Below are positions 24,069 to 32,970 of a DNA stretch of 63,598 nucleotides, one piece after another. The stretch's first letter is position 1, and each line of letters starts with the position of its first letter. A program made the position numbers and the translations under genes. The notes beneath the pieces were generated by a model. It did no database searches, was not told the origin of the DNA, and was given only the letters and a program-made list of their open reading frames with translations. Source of the stretch: CAZMBI01 sp964564675 (lineage in GTDB: Bacteria > Pseudomonadota > Alphaproteobacteria > Rickettsiales > UBA3002); the NCBI GenBank assembly GCA_964564675.1, contig CAZMBI010000013.1, forward strand, positions 1 to 63,598, in the 5' to 3' direction.

Positions 24069-24716
24069 CTATTTGCGCTTGTTGCGCTTGGCAGCGGCGG
24101 TTTTAGCTGCCGAAGTGGTTTTACGAGCCGTCGAACGTGCAGCAGCCGTTTTCTTAGCCGGTGCCTTCTTGGCCGTAGTCGCTTTTTTAGCCGGAGCCTT
24201 TTTGGCTGTTGTGGCTTTTTTAGCTGTGGTGGTTTTTTTAGCGGCCGGCTTTTTGGCAGCGGTCTTGGTGGCCGTTGCCTTTTTAGCCGGGGCCTTTTTC
24301 GCGGTCGTGGTCTTCTTGGCAGCGGATGCGCTGGCAGTCGACTTCTTAGCCGCGGGTTTTTTGGCCGTAGTCACTTTTTTAGCCGGAGCCTTTTTAGCTG
24401 TGGTGGCTTTTTTCGCGGTCGGCTTTTTGACAGCGGTCTTGGTGGCCGTTGCTTTTTTAGCCGGAGCCTTTTTGGCAGTTGTGGCTTTTTTGGCTGTGGT
24501 GGTTTTTTTAGCGGCCGGCTTTTTGGCAGCGGTCTTGGTGGCCGTTGCTTTTTTAGCCGGGGCTTTTTTCGCGGTCGTGGTCTTTTTCGCAGCCGGTTTT
24601 TTCGCAGCGGATTTCACCAGCTTGACAGATGCGGATTTCGCAGCCGTCTTTTTCTTCGGGGCTGCTTTCTTCGGAGCTGCCTTTTTCGCAGCCGGTTTCT
24701 TCGTTGTCATAACCAT
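24069..24716 (-). CDS. Histone H1-like Lys/Ala/Pro repeat protein
   Basis: This 215-residue protein is almost entirely Lys, Ala, Thr and Pro, built of repeated KKPAAKKTTTAKKAPAKKAT-type units. The DNA repeats follow the protein units, so copy number may vary by slippage. It resembles bacterial histone H1-like proteins (Hc1/AlgP type), which bind DNA without sequence preference. AGGAGG 6 bases before the ATG decides the start. The message ends at a strong terminator (23986-24014). The opposite strand also has a long open frame, which is a by-product of the low complexity. Confidence 0.85.
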   Translation of the reverse strand: MVMTTKKPAAKKAAPKKAAPKKKTAAKSASVKLVKSAAKKPAAKKTTTAKKAPAKKATATKTAAKKPAAKKTTTAKKATTAKKAPAKKATATKTAVKKPTAKKATTAKKAPAKKVTTAKKPAAKKSTASASAAKKTTTAKKAPAKKATATKTAAKKPAAKKTTTAKKATTAKKAPAKKATTAKKAPAKKTAAARSTARKTTSAAKTAAAKRNKRK

Positions 24717-24970
24717 GGGTAACCTCCTAAAGTTGAATGAATGAACAACGTCACCTTTATACTACGACAAAGGTTAATAAACTATGACCACAATTCGGGA
24801 AGGCCATGGAGTTACGTATTTTTTAAATCAGCGCCCGGCGTTTGTTGCAAAAATAATACAGCTACATTTGGTAATAAGAAAATCTTGCGCTGCAATATGT
24901 TGGGGATCATATCATGGCATCCAATGCGCGCTTAACTGCAATAGCCGAAACAAAAACCGCATTTGACAAG

Positions 24971-25001
24971 TATTGTCGATTAACGTTGTTAATCGACAAT
25001 A
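24971..25001. repeat. Perfect 14-bp inverted repeat
   Basis: TATTGTCGATTAAC (24971-24984) and GTTAATCGACAATA (24988-25001) are perfect inverted copies with a 3-base loop. It lies in the 480-bp gene-free stretch 24717-25196 between the histone-like and DAHP synthase genes. That stretch holds only this repeat, the REP-like element after it, and AT-rich sequence. As a transcript it would be a long hairpin followed by AAAG, so it is not a normal terminator on either strand. Confidence 0.8.
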
Positions 25002-25003
25002 AA

Positions 25004-25075
25004 GCCCGCTCGCAAGAGCGGGATTCCGCTGCGTAGCGGGCGTCTTCATGCGAAGCATAAAGTCAGTTAGCTATA
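25004..25075. repeat. REP-like palindromic element, copy 1
   Basis: Two short hairpins (CCCGCTC-GCAA-GAGCGGG and CCGCT-GCGT-AGCGG) are followed by AGCATAAAGTCAGTTAGCTA. The part from 25031 to 25075 recurs with a few changes at 48737-48782, also between genes. This marks a dispersed extragenic repeat family in this genome. Confidence 0.65.
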
Positions 25076-25196
25076 TAACACGCAAATAAATTGGCGATGC
25101 GCTATCTGTCTAAAAAAAATTAGGCAACATTTGGTGGTTGCGGCGATGTGCCGGGTTGGATGCGCCGGAAAAAATGATCACGCGATTTTTTATAAT

Positions 25197-26588
25197 CTAA
25201 GCCTGCCGCTTCAGCGCCTCGGCGATGAGGAAGGCGAGCTCCAGGCTCTGGCTTGCATTCAGTCGTGGATCGCAATGCGTATGATAGCGATCGGACAGCT
25301 GCAATTCGGAAATCGCCTGCGCGCCGCCCAGACATTCGGTAACATCCTGGCCGGTCATTTCAAAATGCACGCCGCTGCCCACCGTGCCTTCCGCCTGATG
25401 GATGGCGAAAAACTGCCGGACCTCGCTTAAGATATCGGTGAATTTCCGTGTTTTGAAATTGTTCGGCGATTTAATCGTATTGCCGTGCATCGGATCGCAC
25501 GACCAGACGACGTGCCTGCCGTGTTCTTTCACCGCGCGCACCAGCGGCGGCAGCAGATCGCCGACTTTTTCCGCGCCCATGCGTGAGATAAAGGTCAGCC
25601 GCCCCGGTTCATTAGCGGGGTTGAGCGTATCGCACAGGGTGAGCAGGTCATCGATTGTCATGCTGGGGCCGACCTTGCAGCCGATCGGGTTGCCCACGCC
25701 GCGCAGAAACTCCACATGTGCGCTGCCGGGCTGACGGGTGCGATCACCAATCCATAACATATGCGCCGAACAGACATAATGGTGTTCGGTCACTTCATCG
25801 AAGCGGGTCAGCGCCGATTCATAATTAAGCAGCAAGCCTTCGTGCGACGTATAAAAGGTGGCTTCGCGCAGCTGTTCCAGCTCGGCGGTTTCCATCCCCG
25901 TGGCCCGGATGAAGCGCAGGCAGTCGTTAATGCGCTGGACGATCTCATCGAAATGTTTGCCCTGCGGCGAATCGGCGACAAAATCCATATTCCACTTGCT
26001 CAGCCGATCCAGCGCAGCATAGCCGCCTTTGGCCAGAGAGCGCAGGAAATTCAGCGTCGCCCCTGACTGATAATAGGCGTCAAGCAGCCGCTTCGGATCG
26101 GCCACGCGGCCTTCGGCGTCAAAATCCATACTGTTGACCATATCGCCGCGATAGCTTGGCAGTTCCGCATCTCCCATTGTTTCGGTGGGCGAGGAGCGCG
26201 GCTTGGCGAATTGCCCGGCGATGCGTCCGACTTTCACCACCGGCTGGCCGGCGCCATACATCAGCGCCATCGTCATCTGCAGCAGCACGCGGAAGAAATC
26301 GCGCAGATTGGCTTCGTTGAATTCGGCGAAGCTTTCGGCGCAATCGCCGCCTTGCAGCAGAAATGCCTCGCCGCGCGCCGCGCGCGCCAGTTCGGTTTTC
26401 AGATCGCGCGCCTCCTCCGGCGAAGTCAGCGGCGGCAATTGCCGCAGCGTGCGCTCCACCTCCTGCAGCTGCGCGGCATCGCTATAATCCGGCTGCTGTT
26501 CCACCAGGAAATCGCGCCAGCTGTCCAGATGCCAGGTGGGGCGGTGATCGTTATCGTTATCGGGTTGCATGGCGGGTTTGGTATTCAT
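25197..26588 (-). CDS. Class II 3-deoxy-7-phosphoheptulonate synthase
   Basis: This 463-residue enzyme condenses phosphoenolpyruvate and erythrose-4-phosphate, the first step of aromatic amino acid synthesis. The class II (plant/mycobacterial) type is clear from HLDSWRDF, FLLQGGDCAESF (metal-binding Cys), KVGRIAGQFAKPRS, HEGLLLNYESALTR and VWSCDPMHGNT. It is full length for the class. It diverges from the prephenate dehydratase gene at 26824, with a REP-like element between, so two aromatic pathway genes share one promoter region. An internal ATG at 26570 is an alternative start. Confidence 0.95.
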   Translation of the reverse strand: MNTKPAMQPDNDNDHRPTWHLDSWRDFLVEQQPDYSDAAQLQEVERTLRQLPPLTSPEEARDLKTELARAARGEAFLLQGGDCAESFAEFNEANLRDFFRVLLQMTMALMYGAGQPVVKVGRIAGQFAKPRSSPTETMGDAELPSYRGDMVNSMDFDAEGRVADPKRLLDAYYQSGATLNFLRSLAKGGYAALDRLSKWNMDFVADSPQGKHFDEIVQRINDCLRFIRATGMETAELEQLREATFYTSHEGLLLNYESALTRFDEVTEHHYVCSAHMLWIGDRTRQPGSAHVEFLRGVGNPIGCKVGPSMTIDDLLTLCDTLNPANEPGRLTFISRMGAEKVGDLLPPLVRAVKEHGRHVVWSCDPMHGNTIKSPNNFKTRKFTDILSEVRQFFAIHQAEGTVGSGVHFEMTGQDVTECLGGAQAISELQLSDRYHTHCDPRLNASQSLELAFLIAEALKRQA

Positions 26589-26681
26589 AACTATCGATTC
26601 ATTTCATATTGTCATCATACTTGCTCCGCCAGGGCGGAGGAAGGCTATGTCGAGAATACAGCCAGACGTTATTTTGACTGG

Positions 26682-26738
26682 ATTCCCGACAAAGACTCAG
26701 ATCCAACGCGTCGCGCTGGACCCGCCTGGCTCGGGAAT
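26682..26738. repeat. Nested palindromic element between the aromatic genes
   Basis: ATTCCCGA (26682-26689) and TCGGGAAT (26731-26738) are perfect outer arms, and TCCAACGC/GCGCTGGA forms an inner stem. The general form TTCCCG...CGGGAA is that of REP-like dispersed repeats. A separate short hairpin, CTCCGC-CAGG-GCGGAG, lies upstream near 26621-26637. Together they fill most of the 235-bp divergent region. Confidence 0.55.
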
Positions 26739-26823
26739 GACAAAAATGATTGTCCGGCTTGATTTCTGTTATTACACCACGTATAGCACGAAAGCACTCT
26801 ATATGTAAGGAGCACGCCGCCTG

Positions 26824-27647
26824 ATGTCCAGCCCAAAAGACCCCGTTCATTCCATCGCCTTCGCCGGGATTCCCGGCGCCAATGCCGATCTTGTCTGCCG
26901 AACGCAATATCCGTACATGAAGCCGATGGCCGTACCGGAGTTCGAAGACGTGTTCGAAGCGGTGGCGCGCGGCGATGCGGCGATGGGGGTGATTCCCATC
27001 GAAAACTCGCAGGCCGGGCGCGTCGCGGAAATCCATAATCTGCTGCCCGATACCGATGTGCACATCGTCGGCGAATATCTGTTTCGCGTCGAGCACCATC
27101 TGTTCGGCGTCAAAGGCGCCACGCTGGAGCATATCCGCGAGGTCTATTCGCACACGCAGGCGCTCATGCAGTGTCGCCGCACCGTCCGCAAGTTGGGGCT
27201 GGAAGCCGTGATGCACCCTGATACGGCGATGGCCGGGCGCGATATTGCGGAGTGGAACGAGCCCTCCAAGGCCGCCATTTGCTCGGAACTGGCGGGCACG
27301 CTGCATGGGCTGGAGCTGCTCAAGAGAAACGTCGAGGACGATGCCTATAACCACACGCTGTTTATCACCATCTCCAAAGAGCCGGTGGACCCGGACCCCG
27401 AATCCGACCGCGTGCTGACCAGCCTGATATTTACCGTGCGCAGCATTCCTGCGGCGCTGTATAAATGCCTCGGCGGGTTTGCCACCAACGGGGTGAACCT
27501 GCTCAAGCTGGAAAGCTATATTCCGGGCCGCAGCAATGCCGCCTCGGCGCAATTTTTCATCACGCTGGAAGGCCACCCCAGAGAGCGCCGCGTCCAGCTT
27601 GCGCTCGAAGAGCTCGGCTTTTTCAGTCAGAAAACCAAGGTGCTGGG
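26824..27647 (+). CDS. pheA: Prephenate dehydratase, 3' end lost in assembly gap
   Basis: The visible 274 residues convert prephenate to phenylpyruvate. The catalytic domain shows IAFAGIPGANAD, VIPIENSQAGRV and DDAYNHTLFITI, in which the T of the family TRF motif lies. The ACT regulatory domain follows with GVNLLKLESYIPG, the ESRP-type phenylalanine-binding motif in altered form. The gene runs into 100 Ns at 27648; family lengths near 285 suggest that only 10-20 residues are missing. It is monofunctional, without chorismate mutase. It diverges from DAHP synthase. GTAAGGAG before 26824 serves as Shine-Dalgarno. Confidence 0.9.
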
Positions 27648-27747
27648 NNNNNNNNNNNNNNNNNNNNNNNNNNNNNNNNNNNNNNNNNNNNNNNNNNNNN
27701 NNNNNNNNNNNNNNNNNNNNNNNNNNNNNNNNNNNNNNNNNNNNNNN
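27648..27747. other. Assembly gap, 100 Ns
   Basis: Exactly 100 Ns separate the GC-rich prephenate dehydratase from an AT-rich fragment. A round 100 is a conventional scaffolding placeholder, so the true gap size is unknown and the join could be wrong. Confidence 0.99.
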
Positions 27748-28590
27748 ATCCAGCAAGCGCCAATATACTCATTTTTTAAGGATTCGGATGGAAACCCAAA
27801 TGGTGTCGCTGATAGTATTCTTGCCATAATTGAAGACAATACTAAGAAAAGCCAAATGAGCGGTGACAAAGCGGCAGCACTTTCATTTGAAACTGGAGTT
27901 GGATATAATTTAGCAGATAAAAATAATAAAATAATTAATGAGAAAAACGCATGGCTTGGGGAAATCAGAAAAGCATTAACCGATGAGCAATTTATCAAGG
28001 ACCGCCCTAACTTCTCCCTGTTGGATTTGGCTGATCAATATATTAATAACCGTAATAGTAGAAAGTTTTTTAGAAACAAGGAAAAACGCCAGGAGGTGGT
28101 GAAAGAAATTACTAATGTGCTAGCTGGCTCGGATAAAGGCAAGGAAATGTTATTTGAATTGCCGAGATTTAATACACGAAATAATCAAAGTCTGGCCAGA
28201 CGGATCTTGTGGGAGGCACCGTTAAAACCCAGAGAAATCGCGCAAGATATGGCCAATTATTTCAAAGACGGTAATTCGGGCTTTGATATGGCCGAACAAC
28301 GCCGTGAAGTATTAAGAGAATGGGGTGGCGTAGAAGGCGAAGAAAAAGTGCAAGCATTTGACAAGCAATTGCAAAACCTTACCACGGCATTAAACAGAGC
28401 AGCAGGGAAATTTTGGCGACCACAGTTTTTTAGCACAACATTAAAATCGCTGCAGCCGCTTATCGACAATGCATTTGGTCCGGGTAGTAACGAATCCATT
28501 AAAATTCGAACAGACCTCGAAGCCATCGCCAAGCATGCCTGGGCGGTGGAGCGCACGGACGTGCATGAGCAAAGAAGAGGCGCCGCCTAA
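27748..28590 (+). CDS. AT-rich unknown protein, 5' end missing
   Basis: At least 280 residues are open from the gap edge to the stop. The product is polar and helical, rich in Asn, Lys and Glu, with no signal, membrane segment or motif I recognise. Late segments include SLARRILWEAPLKPREIAQD and WRPQFFSTTLKSLQPLIDNAFGPG. The composition matches the AT-rich island at 1-8 kb and the insert genes at 12.0 and 17.9 kb, not its GC-rich neighbours. The last 30 codons become GC-richer, where host DNA may begin. It could be a transferred effector or phage-related gene; nothing decides this. Confidence 0.6.
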   Translation: MQQAPIYSFFKDSDGNPNGVADSILAIIEDNTKKSQMSGDKAAALSFETGVGYNLADKNNKIINEKNAWLGEIRKALTDEQFIKDRPNFSLLDLADQYINNRNSRKFFRNKEKRQEVVKEITNVLAGSDKGKEMLFELPRFNTRNNQSLARRILWEAPLKPREIAQDMANYFKDGNSGFDMAEQRREVLREWGGVEGEEKVQAFDKQLQNLTTALNRAAGKFWRPQFFSTTLKSLQPLIDNAFGPGSNESIKIRTDLEAIAKHAWAVERTDVHEQRRGAA

Positions 28591-28672
28591 CCAACACCCC
28601 GGCAAAACCGCCTTTGCCTGAGCGCCAAACCGTGCTATCCCTAACACAGGAACGTATGGGATCAGACCAACG

Positions 28673-31387
28673 GTGCGCTTAGACAAAATCAAAATTACGC
28701 TGATAACGATCACCGGCTGCGGCTTGCTGGTATTGCTGCTGACCCAGATCATCCCGCTGTTCATCGACCATGAGCCGATTGCCGCGCGCATATCCAAACA
28801 GGTGCAGGCAATTACCGGCGAAAATTTCGTCCATGGCGACCTGTCGGTCAGCGTCCTGCGTGGCGGCGAGGTTATCTTTGATGGCGTGGCTGTGCGCAAC
28901 CCGCCGGATGCCACCAAAAATTATTTTCTACGCGCCGACCGCCTGATTCTGCATGTCGGCCTGTTTGACGCACTGTTCAACAACCAGGCGCGGGTTAACA
29001 ATATTGAACTCGTCAATCCCAGTATTGAGCTTGAGGAATTCGATGAAAAGCGTAATAACTGGTCATTTTTGTTTCAGGGTGAATCGGTCAGTCAGCTTGC
29101 GCAGGGGTTCGAGATCACGGTGGTCAACGCCGAAGTGGTCTACACCAACCACGTGCATGATTACACCAGCAAGCTGCAGGGCATCACCGGCAATTTTTCT
29201 GTGACATCCGGGCAGCTGGCGCTGGATCTGCAGGCCCTGCTCGACGAACAGCTGATGACCTTTTCCGGTGTCTGTCAGTTTACCGAATTCAACCATCTGG
29301 GCTCGTATGACACCAATTGCGTCAACACGCTGAGCCATCCCACTATGCAGATGGATATTCAGGGGCGCCTGGTTGCGAAATATGGCGGGCTGGTCAGCAA
29401 ACAGACCATCACCGCCAAAAGCAAGGATGGCCGCCTGTGGGGCGATATCCTGTTCGGCCAGGGTAATGCGACTTTCAGTGATTTTTACCAAAATCCCCTG
29501 CCGGTAAATTTTACCGCCGAAGTTTACTCCGATGCCAAAAAAACCGTGCTTAATGTGGATATTTTCAACTCCGGCGAAACCGAAGGCAAGGGCAGCGTCA
29601 CCATCGAAACCGATAAAAACAAGCGCCACGTCACCGGCAATTTCTGGTTTAAAAGCCTCAACTACGATCAGCTGGCGTTGGGGATAGAAGAATCGGTCGG
29701 CGGTGAGAATGACCCGTTTCGCCTCAAGGAAGGCTTTAACACGGCCCACTCCGGTGAGTTGATTCTGCGTGCCGACCGACTGATGTTTCATAAAGCCGAC
29801 CTGCGCAACGTTGTGGTCAACGGTCAGGTGGCCGGCGGCGCGCTGATTATTACCGAAGCCACGGCCGATGCGCCGGCTAACGGCAGTATTTTAACGCTGG
29901 GACGGGTCTCGGCCACCGCCAGCGGGCTGGAATATGACGGGCAGGTAGAAGCCCACGGCGATTCCCTGCATGAATTATCCACCATATTCGGTGTTGATTA
30001 TGACGATCTGCCGGAAGGGGTGTTTGGCCAGTTCCGCACACGATTTAATATGATTGTGCGCACCCGCTCGACGACGATTTCCGAGCTGCGGCTGGTCACC
30101 GGCGATCGCATAAAAATCGCCGGCGGCATCAACTGGTACGCCGGGCAAACCCCGCGGCTGGACGCGTCAATCGCCATTAAAAACCTGGATTTTTCACCGT
30201 TTGAGCAGCACTGGCTGGGCGATGCTAGCCTGCTGAAGCCGCCGGATCAGCTGGAGCATAATCCGTTTGCCTTCGAGTGGCTGCACGATTTTAACCGCAA
30301 TGTTCGCGTTGAACTAGAAATGGATGAGTACACCTTGTTTGATCTTAAAGGGCGGCCTTCCACGCTGACGTTCAACATTAATGAAAACCAGATCGCATTA
30401 CGGAAAATGAGTGTGAATCTGGGCGATTCACGCATTGAGGGGGTTGCCAAACTGGCATTGCCACGCGGGCAGGAGCGTCCCCAGATCGAATCGCAGCTGT
30501 CGATTTCCAGGCTGAACCTGGGTGATACCTTCATGCAGACTATGTGGGCCGAGCGTCAACCCGCCGGGCGCGCCTATAATCTGCCCTCGGTGCAAGATAC
30601 CGTCTGGGCTCGTGATCCCGTCAATTTCTGGCCGCTGCACTATTTTGACGGCATGTCGGAACTGCGTATCCGGCAGGTTCAGCATGAGACATTCAAAGGC
30701 TATAACTTCAAAGGAACCGTTAAAGTCCAGGATTCACAGCTATCGGTCAAAGATGCCGATATGAATTTGTGGGGCGGTGATATGGAGATGGATATTAAGG
30801 TGGATTCCGCCGTGGTGCCGGGGCTTAATTTTTCATTCTACCTGCTGAATGCCCAGATTAACGACATGCTGAAGAGTTTTGTTGAATATGACAACCTGTC
30901 GGGGCTCATTTCCATCAGCGGGCGCATCGGCTTCAGCGGCCTGAATTTTGAAAGCTGGATCGATAGCATCAACGGCCACCTCGCGCTGGATGCCCGCAAT
31001 GTCTTCATCCGCGACTTTAATCTGCCGGCGATCATCCGTTCCATCAACTCACTGCGCTCGGTTTCCGGCCTGCTCAATGCCATCCGTCAGTCCTTCGACA
31101 GCGGCGCCACCCGGATCGGCAGCGTCAACGGCACCACCTATTTCTCGCGCGGTAAAATGAGTGTGACACGGATTTCCTTCCGTTCCAACGAGTCGGTCGG
31201 CTCGATCGAAGGCGAGTTCGACATTCGCCGCTGGACACTTGATATGATCGCCAATTTCGGCCTGATTACGCTGGCGCAAACCGGTTATCCTTTCCTGCAG
31301 ATCAATTTCGGCGGGCCGTTTGAAATGCCCGAGCGCACTATCAATACCAAATCCATCGAATCCTTCCTGGCGCAGAAACTGCGATAA
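28673..31387 (+). CDS. AsmA-family envelope protein
   Basis: This 904-residue protein has one N-terminal transmembrane anchor (ITLITITGCGLLVLLLTQII, residues 8-28). A long beta-rich periplasmic body follows. The early segment GENFVHGDLSVSVLRGGEVIFDGVAV and the late IDSINGHLALDARNVFIRDFNLP and VNGTTYFSRGKMSVTRISFRS are typical of AsmA/YhdP-type proteins. These are thought to bridge the inner and outer membranes and move phospholipids. The GTG start places the anchor at the N-terminus; no good Shine-Dalgarno is visible. It is transcribed alone. Confidence 0.82.
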   Translation: MRLDKIKITLITITGCGLLVLLLTQIIPLFIDHEPIAARISKQVQAITGENFVHGDLSVSVLRGGEVIFDGVAVRNPPDATKNYFLRADRLILHVGLFDALFNNQARVNNIELVNPSIELEEFDEKRNNWSFLFQGESVSQLAQGFEITVVNAEVVYTNHVHDYTSKLQGITGNFSVTSGQLALDLQALLDEQLMTFSGVCQFTEFNHLGSYDTNCVNTLSHPTMQMDIQGRLVAKYGGLVSKQTITAKSKDGRLWGDILFGQGNATFSDFYQNPLPVNFTAEVYSDAKKTVLNVDIFNSGETEGKGSVTIETDKNKRHVTGNFWFKSLNYDQLALGIEESVGGENDPFRLKEGFNTAHSGELILRADRLMFHKADLRNVVVNGQVAGGALIITEATADAPANGSILTLGRVSATASGLEYDGQVEAHGDSLHELSTIFGVDYDDLPEGVFGQFRTRFNMIVRTRSTTISELRLVTGDRIKIAGGINWYAGQTPRLDASIAIKNLDFSPFEQHWLGDASLLKPPDQLEHNPFAFEWLHDFNRNVRVELEMDEYTLFDLKGRPSTLTFNINENQIALRKMSVNLGDSRIEGVAKLALPRGQERPQIESQLSISRLNLGDTFMQTMWAERQPAGRAYNLPSVQDTVWARDPVNFWPLHYFDGMSELRIRQVQHETFKGYNFKGTVKVQDSQLSVKDADMNLWGGDMEMDIKVDSAVVPGLNFSFYLLNAQINDMLKSFVEYDNLSGLISISGRIGFSGLNFESWIDSINGHLALDARNVFIRDFNLPAIIRSINSLRSVSGLLNAIRQSFDSGATRIGSVNGTTYFSRGKMSVTRISFRSNESVGSIEGEFDIRRWTLDMIANFGLITLAQTGYPFLQINFGGPFEMPERTINTKSIESFLAQKLR

Positions 31388-31577
31388 GCAGGAGGGCAGC
31401 AGCGGCAGGCGGTATGTAAACGCGCATCATGCCGGTGGCGGACCCGCATGCCGGCCCGCGCGATGCCTCGAAACCAGGTCGGGCGATCTGCTGCTTTTTT
31501 CTGTTTTGCATTGGCCCTGGTTTTGCATTAAAACGAACCAAATACCGTGAAAACGTAAAAAAAGAAAGCAGGGAGTC

Positions 31578-32840
31578 ATGAAAACCATCCAGCGGGAAGC
31601 GGAATTCAAACTTGTCGATACGTTGAATGATATTCAGGAAGGCAAAACGCACTGGGTGGCAGTGTGTCTGGCGTTCTCCCGTTTGCTGGAGCATTATCGC
31701 AGCGAGCACCAGATCAAGATCGCGGTGAACCTGATCAGCGACGTAGTGGGCGATCATGAGGCGTATACCTTTGTCTGTGACGACGCGACCATCTTCATTC
31801 TCGTCAGAAGCGCCTCTAAAGCATTGATTGACAAGCTGATATTCCAGCTGCGTTATCTCTTTATGGATGATCCGCTGGCCTATGACAGCAATGGCGAGGA
31901 GAATCCGGAATTCTCGAAAATTTACGACCTTGACCGCCATTTTGATGATTTCCTGCAGATTGCCAAGTCGCGGCTCACCCGCCGCATCAAGCACAGCGGC
32001 GGACGCGGCGAGTCGGATATGGCCGGCAAACCGTCCGCGCCGCTGCCGGAAGAAAAGGGCAAGCCGGCCGCTGCCGCCAAATCTTCGATCAAGTCCCTCA
32101 CCGCGCAAAGCCTCGCCCATATCGAGCGCGACCTGCATAATGCCGATCTCAGCAAGGTGCTGCGGCGGCAACCGATTTGCGCAGCCGTTCCGGGGGCCAA
32201 TATCCGCCGTGTGTTCGACGAGCTGTATATTAATATCGGGCACCTGCGTAAACTCCTCGGGCAGGATATTGACCTGTTAAGCAGCCGCTGGTTGTTCAAA
32301 TACCTGACCCAGATTCTGGATGACCGTATGCTGCACCTGCTGCAACGCAGCCCGACGCGCTATCTGGACAGTCCCATTAGTCTTAATCTGAACATCCATA
32401 CGTTGTTATCCGAGCGGTTCAGCGAGTTCGACGCCTCGATCAAACCGTCGGTTAAGGTCTCGATCGTCATCGAAATCCAGCTGGCCGATGTGTTCAATGA
32501 TATGAGCGCGTTTCTCGCCGCTAAGGACATCGTCCAGAAGCTGGGCTATCGGGTGTGCCTCGATGGGGTAACCGAAATGAGTTTCAGCCAGATCAATCGC
32601 AAAAAGCTGGGGTTCGATCTGGTGAAGCTGCAATGGAATGCCGCCGAGGCCAGCGAGCTAAGCAGCGAGGACAATCAGGAGTTGCTGGCGGCGGTCAGGG
32701 AGTGCGGGGTAAATCGTGTCATTCTCACCCGCTGTGACGATGTCCGCGCCATCGAATTCGGGCAGGCGCTGGGTATCTCGCTGTTCCAGGGGCGCTATTT
32801 GGACTCGCTGGTCAATCCGCGCGCCGCGGTGGAAAACTGA
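31578..32840 (+). CDS. Protein with degenerate EAL-like domain
   Basis: This is a 420-residue cytosolic protein. Residues 1-140 are an unrecognised alpha/beta domain. A Lys/Ala/Pro linker follows near 150-175, and residues 180-415 read like an EAL fold: LRRQPICAAVPG at the EAL position, SRWLFKYLTQILDD, ISLNLNIHTLLS, IVIEIQL, YRVCLDGVT, DLVKLQWN and GISLFQGRYLDSLV. The catalytic E-A-L, the metal-binding ExN and the DDFGxG residues are replaced. It should therefore sense or bind cyclic-di-GMP or a protein partner rather than cleave c-di-GMP. AGGGAG 4 bases before the ATG supports the start. Confidence 0.65.
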   Translation: MKTIQREAEFKLVDTLNDIQEGKTHWVAVCLAFSRLLEHYRSEHQIKIAVNLISDVVGDHEAYTFVCDDATIFILVRSASKALIDKLIFQLRYLFMDDPLAYDSNGEENPEFSKIYDLDRHFDDFLQIAKSRLTRRIKHSGGRGESDMAGKPSAPLPEEKGKPAAAAKSSIKSLTAQSLAHIERDLHNADLSKVLRRQPICAAVPGANIRRVFDELYINIGHLRKLLGQDIDLLSSRWLFKYLTQILDDRMLHLLQRSPTRYLDSPISLNLNIHTLLSERFSEFDASIKPSVKVSIVIEIQLADVFNDMSAFLAAKDIVQKLGYRVCLDGVTEMSFSQINRKKLGFDLVKLQWNAAEASELSSEDNQELLAAVRECGVNRVILTRCDDVRAIEFGQALGISLFQGRYLDSLVNPRAAVEN

Positions 32841-32911
32841 GCCGCGGCTGCAAACCCGTCGGCCTGAACGTGTGCTGCAATCCGCATCGCACAGGTGCGT
32901 GATGTCCCCGG

Positions 32912-32931
32912 ATTCCTGCTGAGGCAGGAAT
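32912..32931. repeat. Short perfect hairpin repeat
   Basis: ATTCCTGC-TGAG-GCAGGAAT is a perfect 8-bp stem in the 130-bp gap before the prepilin-peptidase-like gene. Its form is that of dispersed REP hairpins. It is followed by GGCG, not T residues, so termination is unlikely. Confidence 0.5.
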
Positions 32932-32958
32932 GGCGTGGATGGGAAAATGCAATGATGC

Positions 32959-32964
32959 TATCAT
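32959..32964 (+). promoter_or_regulatory. -10-like hexamer, probable leaderless transcript
   Basis: TATCAT ends 6 bases before the ATG at 32971, with no Shine-Dalgarno between. The spacing places the transcription start on the ATG. Confidence 0.4.
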
Positions 32965-32970
32965 AACTAT

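Noticed and set aside
24073..24744. 223-codon hydrophobic frame opposite the histone-like gene
   Set aside because: The repeating Val/Ala/Phe/Leu product is the complement of Lys/Ala repeats. The minus strand has the Shine-Dalgarno and terminator.
26599..27756. 385-codon minus-strand frame opposite prephenate dehydratase
   Set aside because: It runs through the assembly gap, so part of it is unknown bases, and it is antisense to an obvious enzyme.
31341..32243. 300-codon minus-strand frame opposite the EAL-like gene
   Set aside because: The plus-strand frame has a Shine-Dalgarno and a fold pattern; the minus frame has neither.
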